A DNA stretch of 38,320 bases from Pirellulales bacterium (GTDB lineage: Bacteria > Planctomycetota > Planctomycetia > Pirellulales > JAEUIK01), in NCBI GenBank assembly GCA_019745975.1, contig JAIESQ010000040.1:1-38320 (forward strand). Direction: 5' to 3'. Positions 20,001 through 34,580 of this stretch are shown here, in pieces (position 1 is the stretch's first letter; every line of letters starts with the position of its first letter). The position numbers and the translations under genes are program-made. A model generated the notes under the pieces. It searched no databases. It was not told where the DNA came from and saw only the letters and a list, made by a program, of their open reading frames with translations.

Positions 20001-20229
20001 AGCGGAGGTCAATACCAACTTGCGCGGGATCGACCTGCGGATCGAGCGTGAGAGCGCGATAGCCGTCGTAAGCCTCCTTGAAGTTCCCCTGGTCGAAGAG
20101 CTGCTTGGCCGCGTCGCGCGAGGGCTTGGGCGGTTCGGTAGCCGCCAGCCAGGCCACGCCGGCGACCAACAGCACACTGATAAACACCAACGCCCAAGAG
20201 AACATTTGTTTCTGGTCCATGGCTCGCAT
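14071..20229 (-). CDS. very large membrane-anchored alpha-2-macroglobulin-like protein with thioester motif
   Basis: Bacterial alpha-2-macroglobulin-like protein, 2052 residues against about 1500-1900 usual. An N-terminal membrane anchor (about residues 10-30, no lipobox seen) is followed by a helical TPR-like region (about 35-400; DQGNFKEAYDGYRAL). Macroglobulin-type domains come next (TWLYVGDAVTGAPIERANVE; FISDRPVYRPNQAVKFKFW; RGWYRAGDTVRANF). The A2M domain is clear near 1300 (AYWAAALVANNDGVAEFEL; NLTTWKVRAWTLADG). The thioester motif CTEQ at C1515-Q1518 sits in YPYGCTEQT, followed by an alpha-alpha barrel region (GGWGWFSGFGEHSDPHTTAL). Family knowledge: the thioester can trap attacking proteases in the periplasm. 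No pbpC-type partner is adjacent. Two oddities are a W/Y/G-rich insertion at about 795-840 and an Ala/Met/Gly-rich stretch near 1230-1280. Alternative start ATG 20220. Confidence 0.9.
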   Translation of the reverse strand: MRAMDQKQMFSWALVFISVLLVAGVAWLAATEPPKPSRDAAKQLFDQGNFKEAYDGYRALTLDPQVDPAQVGIDLRWAIQCLRQLGRVAEVDELIESAVAAQANNSKLLVAAAQGYAGIDHFGAIVAGKFQRGNQRGEGRMVNSLERDRVRALQLLRQANDKLAANAPADDAAALYWTWADYLFGFRGNQEAWRLQRLTDLDKLPDYEEGWWGGRQTSGAPVDVENNPVYYPVPPSFADATNDGQRWRWCLWQTFERNPQRKSEVLWTWGQFLHSQFGVQTMASFGGLWRLQEQDDKKELGTWQLDTLTDDEALAQLATGVKRFKLPDEYNPIKVFQQVLADKQGSYAANACEQLAQVYEDRRQYPRAAEYWRRAIADFGKNENRDARLNQIVGNWGRFESTELQPARRGASFEFRYRNAKHVSFEAHEINVTKLLADIKAYVQSNPGQLAWEKLDLTNIGYRLVEQGESKYVGARAAAWELELEPREKHFDRLVTVSTSLQKAGAYWVTARLQDGNTTHIVLWVADTAILKKPLDGKTWLYVGDAVTGAPIERANVEFFGFRPRHLEGRRFTIDTKNFAEFTDASGQIQLPFRPETDQFQWLIIARTQAAAGKPARLAFLGYSHIWQSRRNETTYREDKGYFISDRPVYRPNQAVKFKFWFAQARYDAPDKSPFANTRQHLILYGPTGDKLLEKDFTCDQYGGFDGVYELPSDARLGMYRVQVSDRWGGQFRVEEYKKPEYEVKVEAPTEPVMLGDKVTATITARYYFGAPVTKGTVKYRVLRTYHDERWYPIGPWDWLYGRGYGWFGGDYDWYPGWRVWGCPRPYFGWWPRAHVPPEVVLEGDAPLSAEGQLKLEIDTSLAKLVHGDHDHKYEITAEVTDESRRTIVGQGNVLVARKPFEVHAWLDRGWYRAGDTVRANFRARTLDDRPVEGTGKLALLKITYDDKRQPIETPVEDWDLPTNAQGEASQQIRAAAAGQYRLSYKVTDKAGHTIEGGYLFSVVGQGFASGDYRFSALEVIPEKREYRPGEKVGLMINTDRVGSTVLLFIRPTDGTYLPPRTLRLQAKSTFVEIEVEQGDMPNFFVEAVSIADARENRDVRDLLVPPEKRVVQVTVEPSAEKYRPGEQAKVRLKFTGLDGRPISGSVVATMYDKSVEYISGGSNVPDIKEFFWNWRRTHYPQGESDLSRFGYNIPPKGKPAMQNLGVFGGNVAEETDGAMYANGRIMTKNRRQGGMGGVAGRAMADEAMPLAAAAPMEAAAGAPGGAADARFAGALDKAGEGEAGAPLVEPTVRTKFADTAYWAAALVANNDGVAEFELAMPENLTTWKVRAWTLADGARVGDGSAEVVTFKNLLVRLQAPRFMVEKDEVVLSANIHNYLDHEKQATVTFELDGGLLEPIGEATQKITLAAGGESRVDFRVRVVREGEATIRVKALTDEESDATELKLPVYVHGMLKTESYAGTIRPDGDTATVELRVPEERRAEQTRLEVQYGPTLAGAMVDALPYLVNYPYGCTEQTLNRFLPTVITQHVLLDMKLDLAAIREKRTNLNPQELGDPAKRAEQWKRYQENPVFDEAVVRRMVQAGLEALGSMQLSDGGWGWFSGFGEHSDPHTTALVMHGLHVAAANDVAIVPDVLARGRDWLVRYQDEQVRRLQNAATKTEPYKTQADNIDALVYWALVEADINNGSMQEYLYRDRVPLSVYSKALFGLALHKLGAKEQTAMLRRNIEQFLVQDAENETAYLQLPDDNYWWYWYGSQTEAMAFYLKLLVATEPASPVAPRLVKYLLNNRKHATYWNSTRDTAYVVESFADYLAATGETKANLTIEVWLDGQKKHEVQVTPETLFSFDNRFMLAGDAVTAGAHKLELRKRGTGPLYFNAYLTNFTLEDPITAAGLEIKVRRKVYRLVREKSEVDVAGERGQVVSQQELKYHRELLDDSSQLKSGDLLEVELELDSKNDYEYLIFEDFKAAGCEAFDVRSGYTDNDLGAYVEYRDNRASFFVRRLARGLHSTRYRLRAEIPGRYSALPATGLGMYAPELKANSSEIKLRIED

Positions 20230-20502
20230 TTCTGCGGAAAGGTAGAGGTCGATGGTGCGGCGGTCGCTTCCCCGAAGCCTGCTCGCACGCTGGGGTTATA
20301 GACGCTTGGTCGGACAATGGGCAAGCGCGCCGGCGAGGGCCGCTTCAAAGTGTCGTCGTCGCGACAATTGTCCGCGCGCAGCTCCAGCGACACGGCGCTC
20401 GGTCGCCGACATTTTGACGCGCGTGGGGGAGCAAAAGTTCCCCGCAGTACGCCGATCGATCAGAATCGACTGTAGAAGCCAGCAAGGTCACTCGTTTATG
20501 TG

Positions 20503-21477
20503 ATGCCAGGCATGCTCGCGCAAATCAACCAATCGCCGGTGCAACGCCCCTGGTACCGGCCGCATGTCTCGACGTTGGTGGTCGCGCTGGCCGCCGCTAC
20601 GTGGCTGGCAATGCTCAATCTCTCCATCGAAGTTCGTTATGAATATGACCCAGTTTTGAAGTCCCGTGAGTTTGTGCGGTTCGCAGGTTGGCCCTATCGC
20701 TTCTGGCAATGGCGATTGGATTCACCGCCTATCGATGCCGAGGGTCACGAACTTATTTGGCCCGTGTTCGATGACTGGTTCAAGTTCAGTGGCGAGGTGC
20801 CGGTCGCGTGGGGCGTGGTCCTGGCGAATGTCGCGGTCGCGACGCTGCTGGCAGCAGCAATTGCGGGCAGCAACGAGCTCTGGCGGAGAAGACGTAGTCG
20901 ATTCTGGCAGTTTCGGCTGCTCGATTTGTTGATCGCAACGACGCTCATCGCCCTGGGGTTCGTCTGGATTCGCGCTGCGCGCGAGGAAGCGAGTCACGTC
21001 GCCCGGCGCCGCGTAGAGTTTCCGATGCTGGTGGCAAGAGTCGAGGGCACGCGACCAAGCGCGCTGTGGAGCAGTTGGGCCTGGAGCAGGGCCATCCAGC
21101 CGCAGTACATCGTGTCCATCGCGGCTGGGTTCTATCCTGGATCGGCCGATGAACCGCTGCGTCTCTCCATGGACGATCTGCAAAGGCTGCGGAGACTCTC
21201 GCACTTGCGAGGCCTTTATCTGCCGCATCACGATTCCGCGGCCGGGCCATGGCCGGTCGTCGTGATCAACGACGCCGGGCTCGAACATCTCGGCCGGCTG
21301 AAGCGCCTCGAGTATCTCGCGCTCCCCGATCATCCTGGTATCACCGACGCCGGCTTGCCGAATCTGGCGCCCCTCACGCGCTTGAAATTTCTCAACTTGC
21401 GGGGCACGAGCGTCACTTCGGCAGGAGTCGCGAGATTGCAGCGGCAAATACCCTACGCGACAATCGAAGGGCCCTAG
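20503..21477 (+). CDS. membrane protein with C-terminal leucine-rich repeats
   Basis: 324 residues. Three transmembrane segments are visible: STLVVALAAATWLAMLNL, WGVVLANVAVATLLAAAI, and LLDLLIATTLIALGFVWI, the last preceded by RFWQFR in the pattern common to many small planctomycete membrane proteins. The C-terminal third contains leucine-rich repeats of the GLEHLGRLKRLEYLALP and GLPNLAPLTRLKFLNLRGT type, probably exposed outside the cytoplasm. The start is uncertain: GTG 20500 and ATG 20503 are adjacent, and no good Shine-Dalgarno is seen. It is followed 40 bases later by the rhomboid gene on the same strand, so co-transcription is likely. Function is unknown. Confidence 0.8.
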   Translation: MPGMLAQINQSPVQRPWYRPHVSTLVVALAAATWLAMLNLSIEVRYEYDPVLKSREFVRFAGWPYRFWQWRLDSPPIDAEGHELIWPVFDDWFKFSGEVPVAWGVVLANVAVATLLAAAIAGSNELWRRRRSRFWQFRLLDLLIATTLIALGFVWIRAAREEASHVARRRVEFPMLVARVEGTRPSALWSSWAWSRAIQPQYIVSIAAGFYPGSADEPLRLSMDDLQRLRRLSHLRGLYLPHHDSAAGPWPVVVINDAGLEHLGRLKRLEYLALPDHPGITDAGLPNLAPLTRLKFLNLRGTSVTSAGVARLQRQIPYATIEGP

Positions 21478-21517
21478 CGAAATCACCGGCGAATTCTGAA
21501 GGTCGGGAATCACATTC

Positions 21518-22672
21518 ATGTTCTTCTTTCCCTACGGCACCGACGCGCCGGTCTACTACTTCCCGTGGGGAACGATCGGGTTGATTGTCGTCAATGTCTT
21601 GGCGTTCGCCGCGATGGTCGCCGCAGGTCCTGAAGCCAGCCTGTTGTACGTCCTCCAGTACGGCGACGGACTGCACCCGCTGCAATGGGTGACGTCGAAC
21701 TTCATGCATGGCGACATTTTTCACCTGGTCGGCAATATGGTGTTTCTGTGGTCGTTTGCCCTGGTGGTCGAAGGCAAGCTGGGGCCAGTGGTGTTCGTGC
21801 CGCTCTATCTCGGGCTAGGCATCACCGAATGTGCCATCGAGCAGGTCGTGACCTTGAACTTTGACGAAGGAGCGTCGATCGGCGCCTCGTCGATCGTCTG
21901 CGGACTGGCCGCGATGTCGATGATCTGGGCGCCCAGGAACGATTTGCATTGCTTCTTGTTGGCCGCATTCCGCTACTTCACCTTCGACGTCCCCATTCTG
22001 GGCTTCGTGGCCTTCTATGTGATTGGACAGGAACTGGCGTTCGCCGCGCTGAATGAATTCCAGGTCTCCGGACCGGTGCTCCATTTGTTTGGGGCTACGG
22101 TCGGCCTGGTCGCCGGCATCGTGATGCTCAAGGCCGGCTGGGTCGATTGCGAGAATTGGGATTTGTTCGCGCTCTGGCAGGGCCGTCTGGGCGAGGCCCC
22201 GCAGAAGAGCACCCGCGCGCTCCAGAAAGAGCAAGCTACGCGGGACGAACAACAGGCAAAGAACCGCAGCACGGCGCGAGAGACGCTGCGCCTGATGCTT
22301 CGCGATGGAAATGGTACGCTCGCGCTGGCGCTGCACGAGAAACTAGCGCGGACGGAGGCCGGCTGGCAGCTCGAAGAGTCGGAACTGCTGGCGCTGCTCG
22401 ACGCCCTTGGCAAACAACAGCAGGCCGCGCGCGGCATGCCGCTGTTGGTCGAGTATCTGCAGCGCTTCACATCGCGCGAGGTACCGGTGCGGCTGAAACT
22501 CGCACAGCTTTCACTCGAGCAGGGTCGTCCGACGCAGGCGCTGCGAGTGTTACAGAAGCTACCCGACAAACCGCTCGCTGGCCGCTTCGAAGCGTTGCGA
22601 CAGCGGCTGCTGGCCGCGATCGACCATCAGCGTGAGGCAGGCGCTGTCGAGTTCGAGGCAGAAGATTGGTGA
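21518..22672 (+). CDS. rhomboid family intramembrane serine protease with C-terminal helical extension
   Basis: Polytopic protease that cleaves transmembrane substrates inside the membrane. The rhomboid core covers residues 1-205: the HGDIFHLVGN motif (H64, H69, N73), the catalytic serine S124 in GASSIVCG, and the catalytic histidine H189 in LHLFGATVG. Residues 230-384 form a soluble, highly helical tail (KSTRALQKEQATRDEQQAKN; REVPVRLKLAQLSLEQGRPT) that resembles TPR helices and may bind substrates or partners. The first residues FFFPYGTDAPVYYFPW match planctomycete rhomboids. It is preceded by a membrane LRR gene in the same direction with a gap of 40 bases. The substrate is unknown. Confidence 0.93.
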   Translation: MFFFPYGTDAPVYYFPWGTIGLIVVNVLAFAAMVAAGPEASLLYVLQYGDGLHPLQWVTSNFMHGDIFHLVGNMVFLWSFALVVEGKLGPVVFVPLYLGLGITECAIEQVVTLNFDEGASIGASSIVCGLAAMSMIWAPRNDLHCFLLAAFRYFTFDVPILGFVAFYVIGQELAFAALNEFQVSGPVLHLFGATVGLVAGIVMLKAGWVDCENWDLFALWQGRLGEAPQKSTRALQKEQATRDEQQAKNRSTARETLRLMLRDGNGTLALALHEKLARTEAGWQLEESELLALLDALGKQQQAARGMPLLVEYLQRFTSREVPVRLKLAQLSLEQGRPTQALRVLQKLPDKPLAGRFEALRQRLLAAIDHQREAGAVEFEAEDW

Positions 22673-23081
22673 GCCGCGCAGGCGACGAATCTTGACATGT
22701 GACCTTAAAATCCTATCATCGAGCTATTGCTCTCGTTGCCTCGCCGATCTCGCGGAAGCCAGGTGGATCGGACTTAGCAGCAGAGGTGGCAGCCCGGCTG
22801 TCGCCTCGGGTCGCGGCGTCCAGGGTCGGTCGCCGTCGAACGTGGTTCCTGCTAGCGGGCATGACGCAGCGTCCGAGCATCGTCGCAGGGGTGCGATTGT
22901 CCTTGAGATTTGTTCGGCCGATGGTGCGCGCCCCGCATTTCGCTGCCTCCTGCAAGTAACCCTTCGGATCGCCTTGATGGCCGTCTGTTTCAGCGGCGGC
23001 CCGGCGGATACTCGAGACTCTGCACGAGCACAAGCGCGATTGCCAGGCGTCGTTGCCTTGGCCGACAGGGAGCCTGCTGTC
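22673..23081 (+). other. leader region upstream of the G8-domain protein
   Basis: 409 bases between the rhomboid stop and the GTG chosen for the G8 protein. It contains the promoter at 22692-22719 and then about 355 bases of leader. The G8 reading frame stays open through it, with an in-frame ATG at 22977, but the encoded sequence looks like random high-GC translation and has no signal peptide. No riboswitch or hairpin family was recognised. Confidence 0.5.
22692..22719 (+). promoter_or_regulatory. strong sigma-70-like promoter
   Basis: Perfect -35 TTGACA (22692-22697), 16-base AT-rich spacer, and TATCAT (22714-22719). It stands out in this GC-rich sequence and lies just after the rhomboid stop at 22672, so the G8-domain gene is likely transcribed separately. 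Confidence 0.6.
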
Positions 23082-25907
23082 GTGCCGCGAAGTAACGCCT
23101 ACTCGAGCCGCCGGTCTGTTTTGCGGCGGCGCTGGTCGCTCGAGCGCCTCGAAACACGTCTGACGTTGTCGGCCGACGACTTGGCGCCTGACGACTTCAA
23201 GGATGACGCGGACCACCTTATGGCGGCGACGATCGCGCCCAGCGACGACACTGCCGCGCAGTTGCTTATCGCCGGCGATCCGCGGGCTGCCAATACGGCG
23301 CCGATCGCCATGGACAGCGTCCACAGCGTGAATGGCGCCGATCAGAATCAGCCCGAAACTAGTCTGCCCTATCCGCAGTTGGCCGACGCCGACCGCCTGC
23401 TGGGGGAGTTGCCGCACTTCTTCGTAGGGAACCACGCGGGGGGGGGCGACTGGATCCCCGACGTCGCCGCGCAGCCTACGTTCGTCGCGCCACAAGGCAC
23501 CACGCGCTGGAGCCAATGGGCGAGCCAACTTAAGGATGGGGACATCGTCCTCATTCCCTCGGGAGCGCACGTCATCTACGACGCCAACTCACCGACGATC
23601 CTCAAGGCCATCGGTGTCGCCGGCACGCTGGAGTTTGACGCGTCGCAATCGACCTCACTCCGCGTCGGCACGATTCTGGTCTATCCCACCGGGCATTTTC
23701 TGATCGGCGAGCGCGAGCTGGACGACGGCGCACGCACCCTCGTGGCCGCCGAACGGGCAGCAGGCGTTCTGACCACGATCGACTTCGTGGGCCGCGTCAA
23801 TCTCACGGAAGATCCTGGTCAGATGACGATCGGCCTGTTGGCGGCCGGAGGTGTCGTGCACGTGCGCGGCGCGGAGGTCGTCGATCCGTATGCGCGATTG
23901 GCGGCCCGGGCCGAGGCCGGTGCGAGCGAGTTGGTGTTTTCGGCGCCTGTCGCCTGGCAAGCTGGCGATTACATCATCTTGGCCGACACTCAAGTGGGGG
24001 CGATCGTCGGCCAGGCGACGCTTCAGAATGAGACGGTTGCCGTCTTGGCGGTCGACGGGAACGTCGTCACGCTGGTCAAGCCGTTGGCCTACGCCCACGA
24101 AGGCTATGTGGCCCGCTTGGGGCGCAGCGTCGTCTTGCAATCGAACGAAATGGCCACAGGCGAGGTCGTCGGCGCGCCGGCCGACGCCATGAGCCGCGCT
24201 CATATGCTCTTCACCGGCGATGCCGACGTGGTCATTCAGGGGGCCGCGCTCGTGGACTTGGGGCGCACGATGGCCGCGGCGCTCGACGACACGCCGCGCG
24301 ATGCCCAGGGCCGCGTGCAATTGAATGCCGACGGCACGCCCGACTACGGCACCAACCAGCGCGGCCGCTATCCGCTGCACGCGCATCATTTGGAGAAGTC
24401 GTTCCTGTTCGCCGACAACCTGATCGATGGCGGCCTGAAGTGGGGGATCACCATCCATCAAACCGATGGCGTCATTCGCCAGAACGTCGTGCTGCACGTC
24501 GATGGCGCTGGCATTGCCGCGGAGAATGGGACCGAAACGGGGCTCGTCGAAGGCAACCTGGTGATCGGCGACGGGCGCGGTTCCGGCGTGCTCGACGTGA
24601 CGATCGTCAACGCCCGGCCGGCGGAACGCGCCGCCGACAGCTTCGGCCACGGCGGCTACGGCTACTGGTTCGCCTCACCCTTGATGACGGTGCGCGACAA
24701 TATCGCCGCCGGGCAGTTCCGCATCGAGGCGTTTAACTACTTCCTGTTCGGCAAGGCCGGGCTCAAGGTTAACGAAGTCGAGGGTCGCAACCCCGAATAC
24801 GTCGAAGGCATCAACCCCAGCGTGCTCGCCGGCCAGGCGTTCAATCCCACGAACCAGCCGATCTTGAAGTTCACCGGCAACGTGGCCGACCTGGCACTGG
24901 GGGACGGATTCGTCTCGTACTACAGCAACGCGGGCAACTGGGCGGTCGACAACTTCACGGCCTATATCCGTGGCGCGCGCAACCGCGGCGTAGTGCTCTA
25001 CTATTCGGCGCCGCCTTTGCAGCCGCGCGAAGCGTTCCAGGGCGTCACCAATTCGACGATTCTCGGCCCCTACTCGCTAGGGCTCGACCCCACGAAAGCG
25101 CCCGCGCGGCCCAATCCACGCCTGCTGATGCTGTCGATCGGCATCGACGGCAATCAGCAGGGGGCCACGCCCACGATGCGCGTGACCAACACGCGCGTCG
25201 AGGGGTTCTACAACGGCATCCTCGTGCCCAAGGGAGGCGGCGACCTGACGCGGCTCGAGTTGAACAACTTCCGCGACATCTGGGTGCCGTGGTCGGTATT
25301 TCCGGCCTCGCAAGTCAACATTCGCGACGTGATGCACGGCAGCTTGGCGCCGTCGACGCAGGCGCACGAGAACATCTACCTGCAGGACGACGTCACGCCC
25401 TTGGTGGCGGCGGTGCGCAACTCGAACATCGTCGCGCGGCTCGTGTCGTGGCTCAATTCGCGCACCGACGTGCGCGTCTACAACTACAACGGGACCGGCC
25501 GCGATTTCCAGCTCTGGTTCGAGCCGCAGCGCCCCGACTTCGTGATCCCGATCCTGGAGCTGACCAACGCCGAAGCCTGGAAGCGTTATGGGCTGGCGAT
25601 CGGCGGCGCAATCGCGCCCGCGGGGAGCGAGGCGGGAGTGGTGGGGGCGTATTCGGGGACAATCGCCGCGCCGCGGCCGGCGATCTGGACCGTGACCTCG
25701 CCGATTGTCACCGCGCCCAGCGCCTTCGTCGAGTATCGCATCAAGTTCTCGACGTTCGAGCAGGCGCCGGCGGCGGGCGTTGTCCGCACGACCTTCAGCG
25801 GACTGCAGCCTGGGCTCAATCTGATCCCGGTCAAGGTGAACTATCTAGGCGCGGCGTATACGAAAACGCTGGTGCTGTGGGGGAAGTTTACGGTGGAGAC
25901 ACCGTGA
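23082..25907 (+). CDS. secreted G8-domain / right-handed beta-helix protein with LEPR-XLL-type N-terminus
   Basis: Predicted surface or secreted protein of 941 residues. The N-terminus is Arg-rich and carries LERLETRLTLSA (about residues 19-30), matching the LEPR-XLL motif of large exported planctomycete proteins. A G8 domain lies at about 140-215 (WSQWASQLKDGDIVLIPSGA; GVAGTLEF; HFLIGERE). A parallel beta-helix-like region follows, about 430-720 (GGLKWGITIHQTDGVIRQNV; GIAAENGTETGLVEGNLVIG). The C-terminus is beta-rich. G8 domains with beta-helices occur in the CEMIP/TMEM2 group, linked to hyaluronan, so carbohydrate binding or cleavage is a reasonable guess but unproven. GTG 23082 is chosen because AGGGAG lies nine bases upstream and the LEPR motif then falls at the usual distance; ATG 22977 is the alternative. 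Confidence 0.8.
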   Translation: MPRSNAYSSRRSVLRRRWSLERLETRLTLSADDLAPDDFKDDADHLMAATIAPSDDTAAQLLIAGDPRAANTAPIAMDSVHSVNGADQNQPETSLPYPQLADADRLLGELPHFFVGNHAGGGDWIPDVAAQPTFVAPQGTTRWSQWASQLKDGDIVLIPSGAHVIYDANSPTILKAIGVAGTLEFDASQSTSLRVGTILVYPTGHFLIGERELDDGARTLVAAERAAGVLTTIDFVGRVNLTEDPGQMTIGLLAAGGVVHVRGAEVVDPYARLAARAEAGASELVFSAPVAWQAGDYIILADTQVGAIVGQATLQNETVAVLAVDGNVVTLVKPLAYAHEGYVARLGRSVVLQSNEMATGEVVGAPADAMSRAHMLFTGDADVVIQGAALVDLGRTMAAALDDTPRDAQGRVQLNADGTPDYGTNQRGRYPLHAHHLEKSFLFADNLIDGGLKWGITIHQTDGVIRQNVVLHVDGAGIAAENGTETGLVEGNLVIGDGRGSGVLDVTIVNARPAERAADSFGHGGYGYWFASPLMTVRDNIAAGQFRIEAFNYFLFGKAGLKVNEVEGRNPEYVEGINPSVLAGQAFNPTNQPILKFTGNVADLALGDGFVSYYSNAGNWAVDNFTAYIRGARNRGVVLYYSAPPLQPREAFQGVTNSTILGPYSLGLDPTKAPARPNPRLLMLSIGIDGNQQGATPTMRVTNTRVEGFYNGILVPKGGGDLTRLELNNFRDIWVPWSVFPASQVNIRDVMHGSLAPSTQAHENIYLQDDVTPLVAAVRNSNIVARLVSWLNSRTDVRVYNYNGTGRDFQLWFEPQRPDFVIPILELTNAEAWKRYGLAIGGAIAPAGSEAGVVGAYSGTIAAPRPAIWTVTSPIVTAPSAFVEYRIKFSTFEQAPAAGVVRTTFSGLQPGLNLIPVKVNYLGAAYTKTLVLWGKFTVETP

Positions 25908-25915
25908 CCTGACCC

Positions 25916-33241
<7,326 letters not shown>

Positions 33242-33479
33242 CCGGGGCCCATGATCTGGCGGGAACTAGGGGGCGTCAGGCAGCGATTCGCAGAGCCGAA
33301 TTGTACGGCAGCCGGCCAGGGGGGGACAACCGTGGGAAAGGGGCGAAAGATCCGCGACGGTTGTATGGTTTGGCAGCCCAAGGGGGACGGGAGGTCGCGT
33401 CCCCTTTTACTCTCCCCCCGCGGATATTAGCTGGTGAAGTACCGTCGCCACGCGGATTACTTGCAGCTTCTTCGGTCGA

Positions 33480-34361
33480 CTAGATCGCGTTCCAGCGTAG
33501 TGTCGGCGGCTCTCCGTAGGTTGACGAACTGAGCAACGCGTATTGATCTCGAAAACTGTCAAGATACTTTGCCAGCTCCTCGATGGGCCTCGCCTGCTGG
33601 TGACGCTCTATCACATCCGAGAGCTGTTCATAGAGATCATTAAGAGCAATCGCTTCCAGCACCTCGGAGGCGGGCACTGGAAACTGCTGGCCGCGCATTC
33701 CGGTCAGCGCGTAGACGGCGGAAGTTTCGGTTATTCGCAGATAAGAAATCGCGCGGCAATTGCCGCTTTCGTCACTGCCAACAAACGAAGAAGGAGATGC
33801 GTCGAGGCAACGGCCATGTTCGTGCAGTTCTCGGATACGGCATAAGACATCGGCTGTTAACCACAGCGGAAACTCTTCGTTGCTACCAGGCAGGGAGAGG
33901 AACATTGCGGGATCCACATACTCGTCAGGCGGAATCTGCCCTTGCTCGTAGGCATCATCAATCATTCGCGAAGCGAACCAGTAATTTACAAACCAGCTCA
34001 GCACATCCATCTGCCGGTATTTGCTGACCAAGTAACGGGAATTGATGCGAAGTAACGGTAAGCCAAACCGCTCGCAGAGCTGGTTTTTTCGCCGGTCACG
34101 CTGCTGCTGAACATCTGATGCGTGAGTGCGGCCATCGAATTCGACGGCAAAAAGTGGGCGAATGTCGGTGTCGGCAACGACAAAATCAAAATGCGATTGA
34201 AGTGCAAAGCGGAAGTCGGAGTCATCAATGCCGCTGTTCTCGATGGGGAGGATATCAGCCAGACGAACCTTTACGAACGCATGGGCTCCCCATTTTTCGC
34301 AGAGAGGCTTGAGGATGTCGTTAGTGGCTTCTTCGGCCTGGGTCAACAGTCGTTTCGCCAT
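33480..34361 (-). CDS. DUF2726 protein, predicted PD-(D/E)xK-type nuclease
   Basis: 293 residues. The N-terminal half matches DUF2726: FDFVVADTDIRPLFAVEFDG (D59, E74, D76), H80, then QQRDRRKNQLCERFGLPLLR with R88, D89 and K92. The Asp, then Glu-x-Asp on the next strand, fits a restriction-endonuclease-like core, so a nuclease is inferred; the family itself is poorly characterised. Residues from about 115 onward form a mostly helical region with no family I recognise (ENxFPLWLT; IERHQQARPIEELAKYLDSF). The start is ATG 34361 with GAGGAG six bases upstream. It lies upstream of uvrA on the same strand with a 238-base gap, which holds no recognised element. Confidence 0.8.
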   Translation of the reverse strand: MAKRLLTQAEEATNDILKPLCEKWGAHAFVKVRLADILPIENSGIDDSDFRFALQSHFDFVVADTDIRPLFAVEFDGRTHASDVQQQRDRRKNQLCERFGLPLLRINSRYLVSKYRQMDVLSWFVNYWFASRMIDDAYEQGQIPPDEYVDPAMFLSLPGSNEEFPLWLTADVLCRIRELHEHGRCLDASPSSFVGSDESGNCRAISYLRITETSAVYALTGMRGQQFPVPASEVLEAIALNDLYEQLSDVIERHQQARPIEELAKYLDSFRDQYALLSSSTYGEPPTLRWNAI

Positions 34362-34390
34362 CGCAAACTCCTCGCGCTCTTACGCCCTGG

Positions 34391-34427
34391 CTCAGACAAA
34401 ATAAAAGGTGTCAGGAACTCCTGACAC
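34391..34427 (-). terminator. Rho-independent terminator downstream of small membrane protein gene
   Basis: Perfect 8-base arms GTGTCAGG (34408-34415) and CCTGACAC (34420-34427) around a four-base loop. Read on the minus strand the hairpin is followed by CTTTTATTTTGT, a good U-tract, so it ends transcription from the gene at 34581-34964. On the plus strand GTTTTCT follows, so it may be bidirectional. It separates that gene from the DUF2726 gene. Confidence 0.65.
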
Positions 34428-34580
34428 GTTTTCTGCCCTCCAGCGCTGTGCAATTTGCCTTTGCAGGCTTGATGTTCCGAATATTTCAACCGGAAGGCGG
34501 CTGACACAGCGTGTCGCGCACGACCTGTTTGAAGCCAATTGCAAAGACGTCCCATACCCGCCATTGTAGCCGGGGCGAGG

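Noticed and set aside
22699-22959. Small plus-strand ORF of 86 codons in the leader of the G8 gene
   Set aside because: It begins inside the promoter between the -35 and -10 boxes and encodes no recognisable feature.
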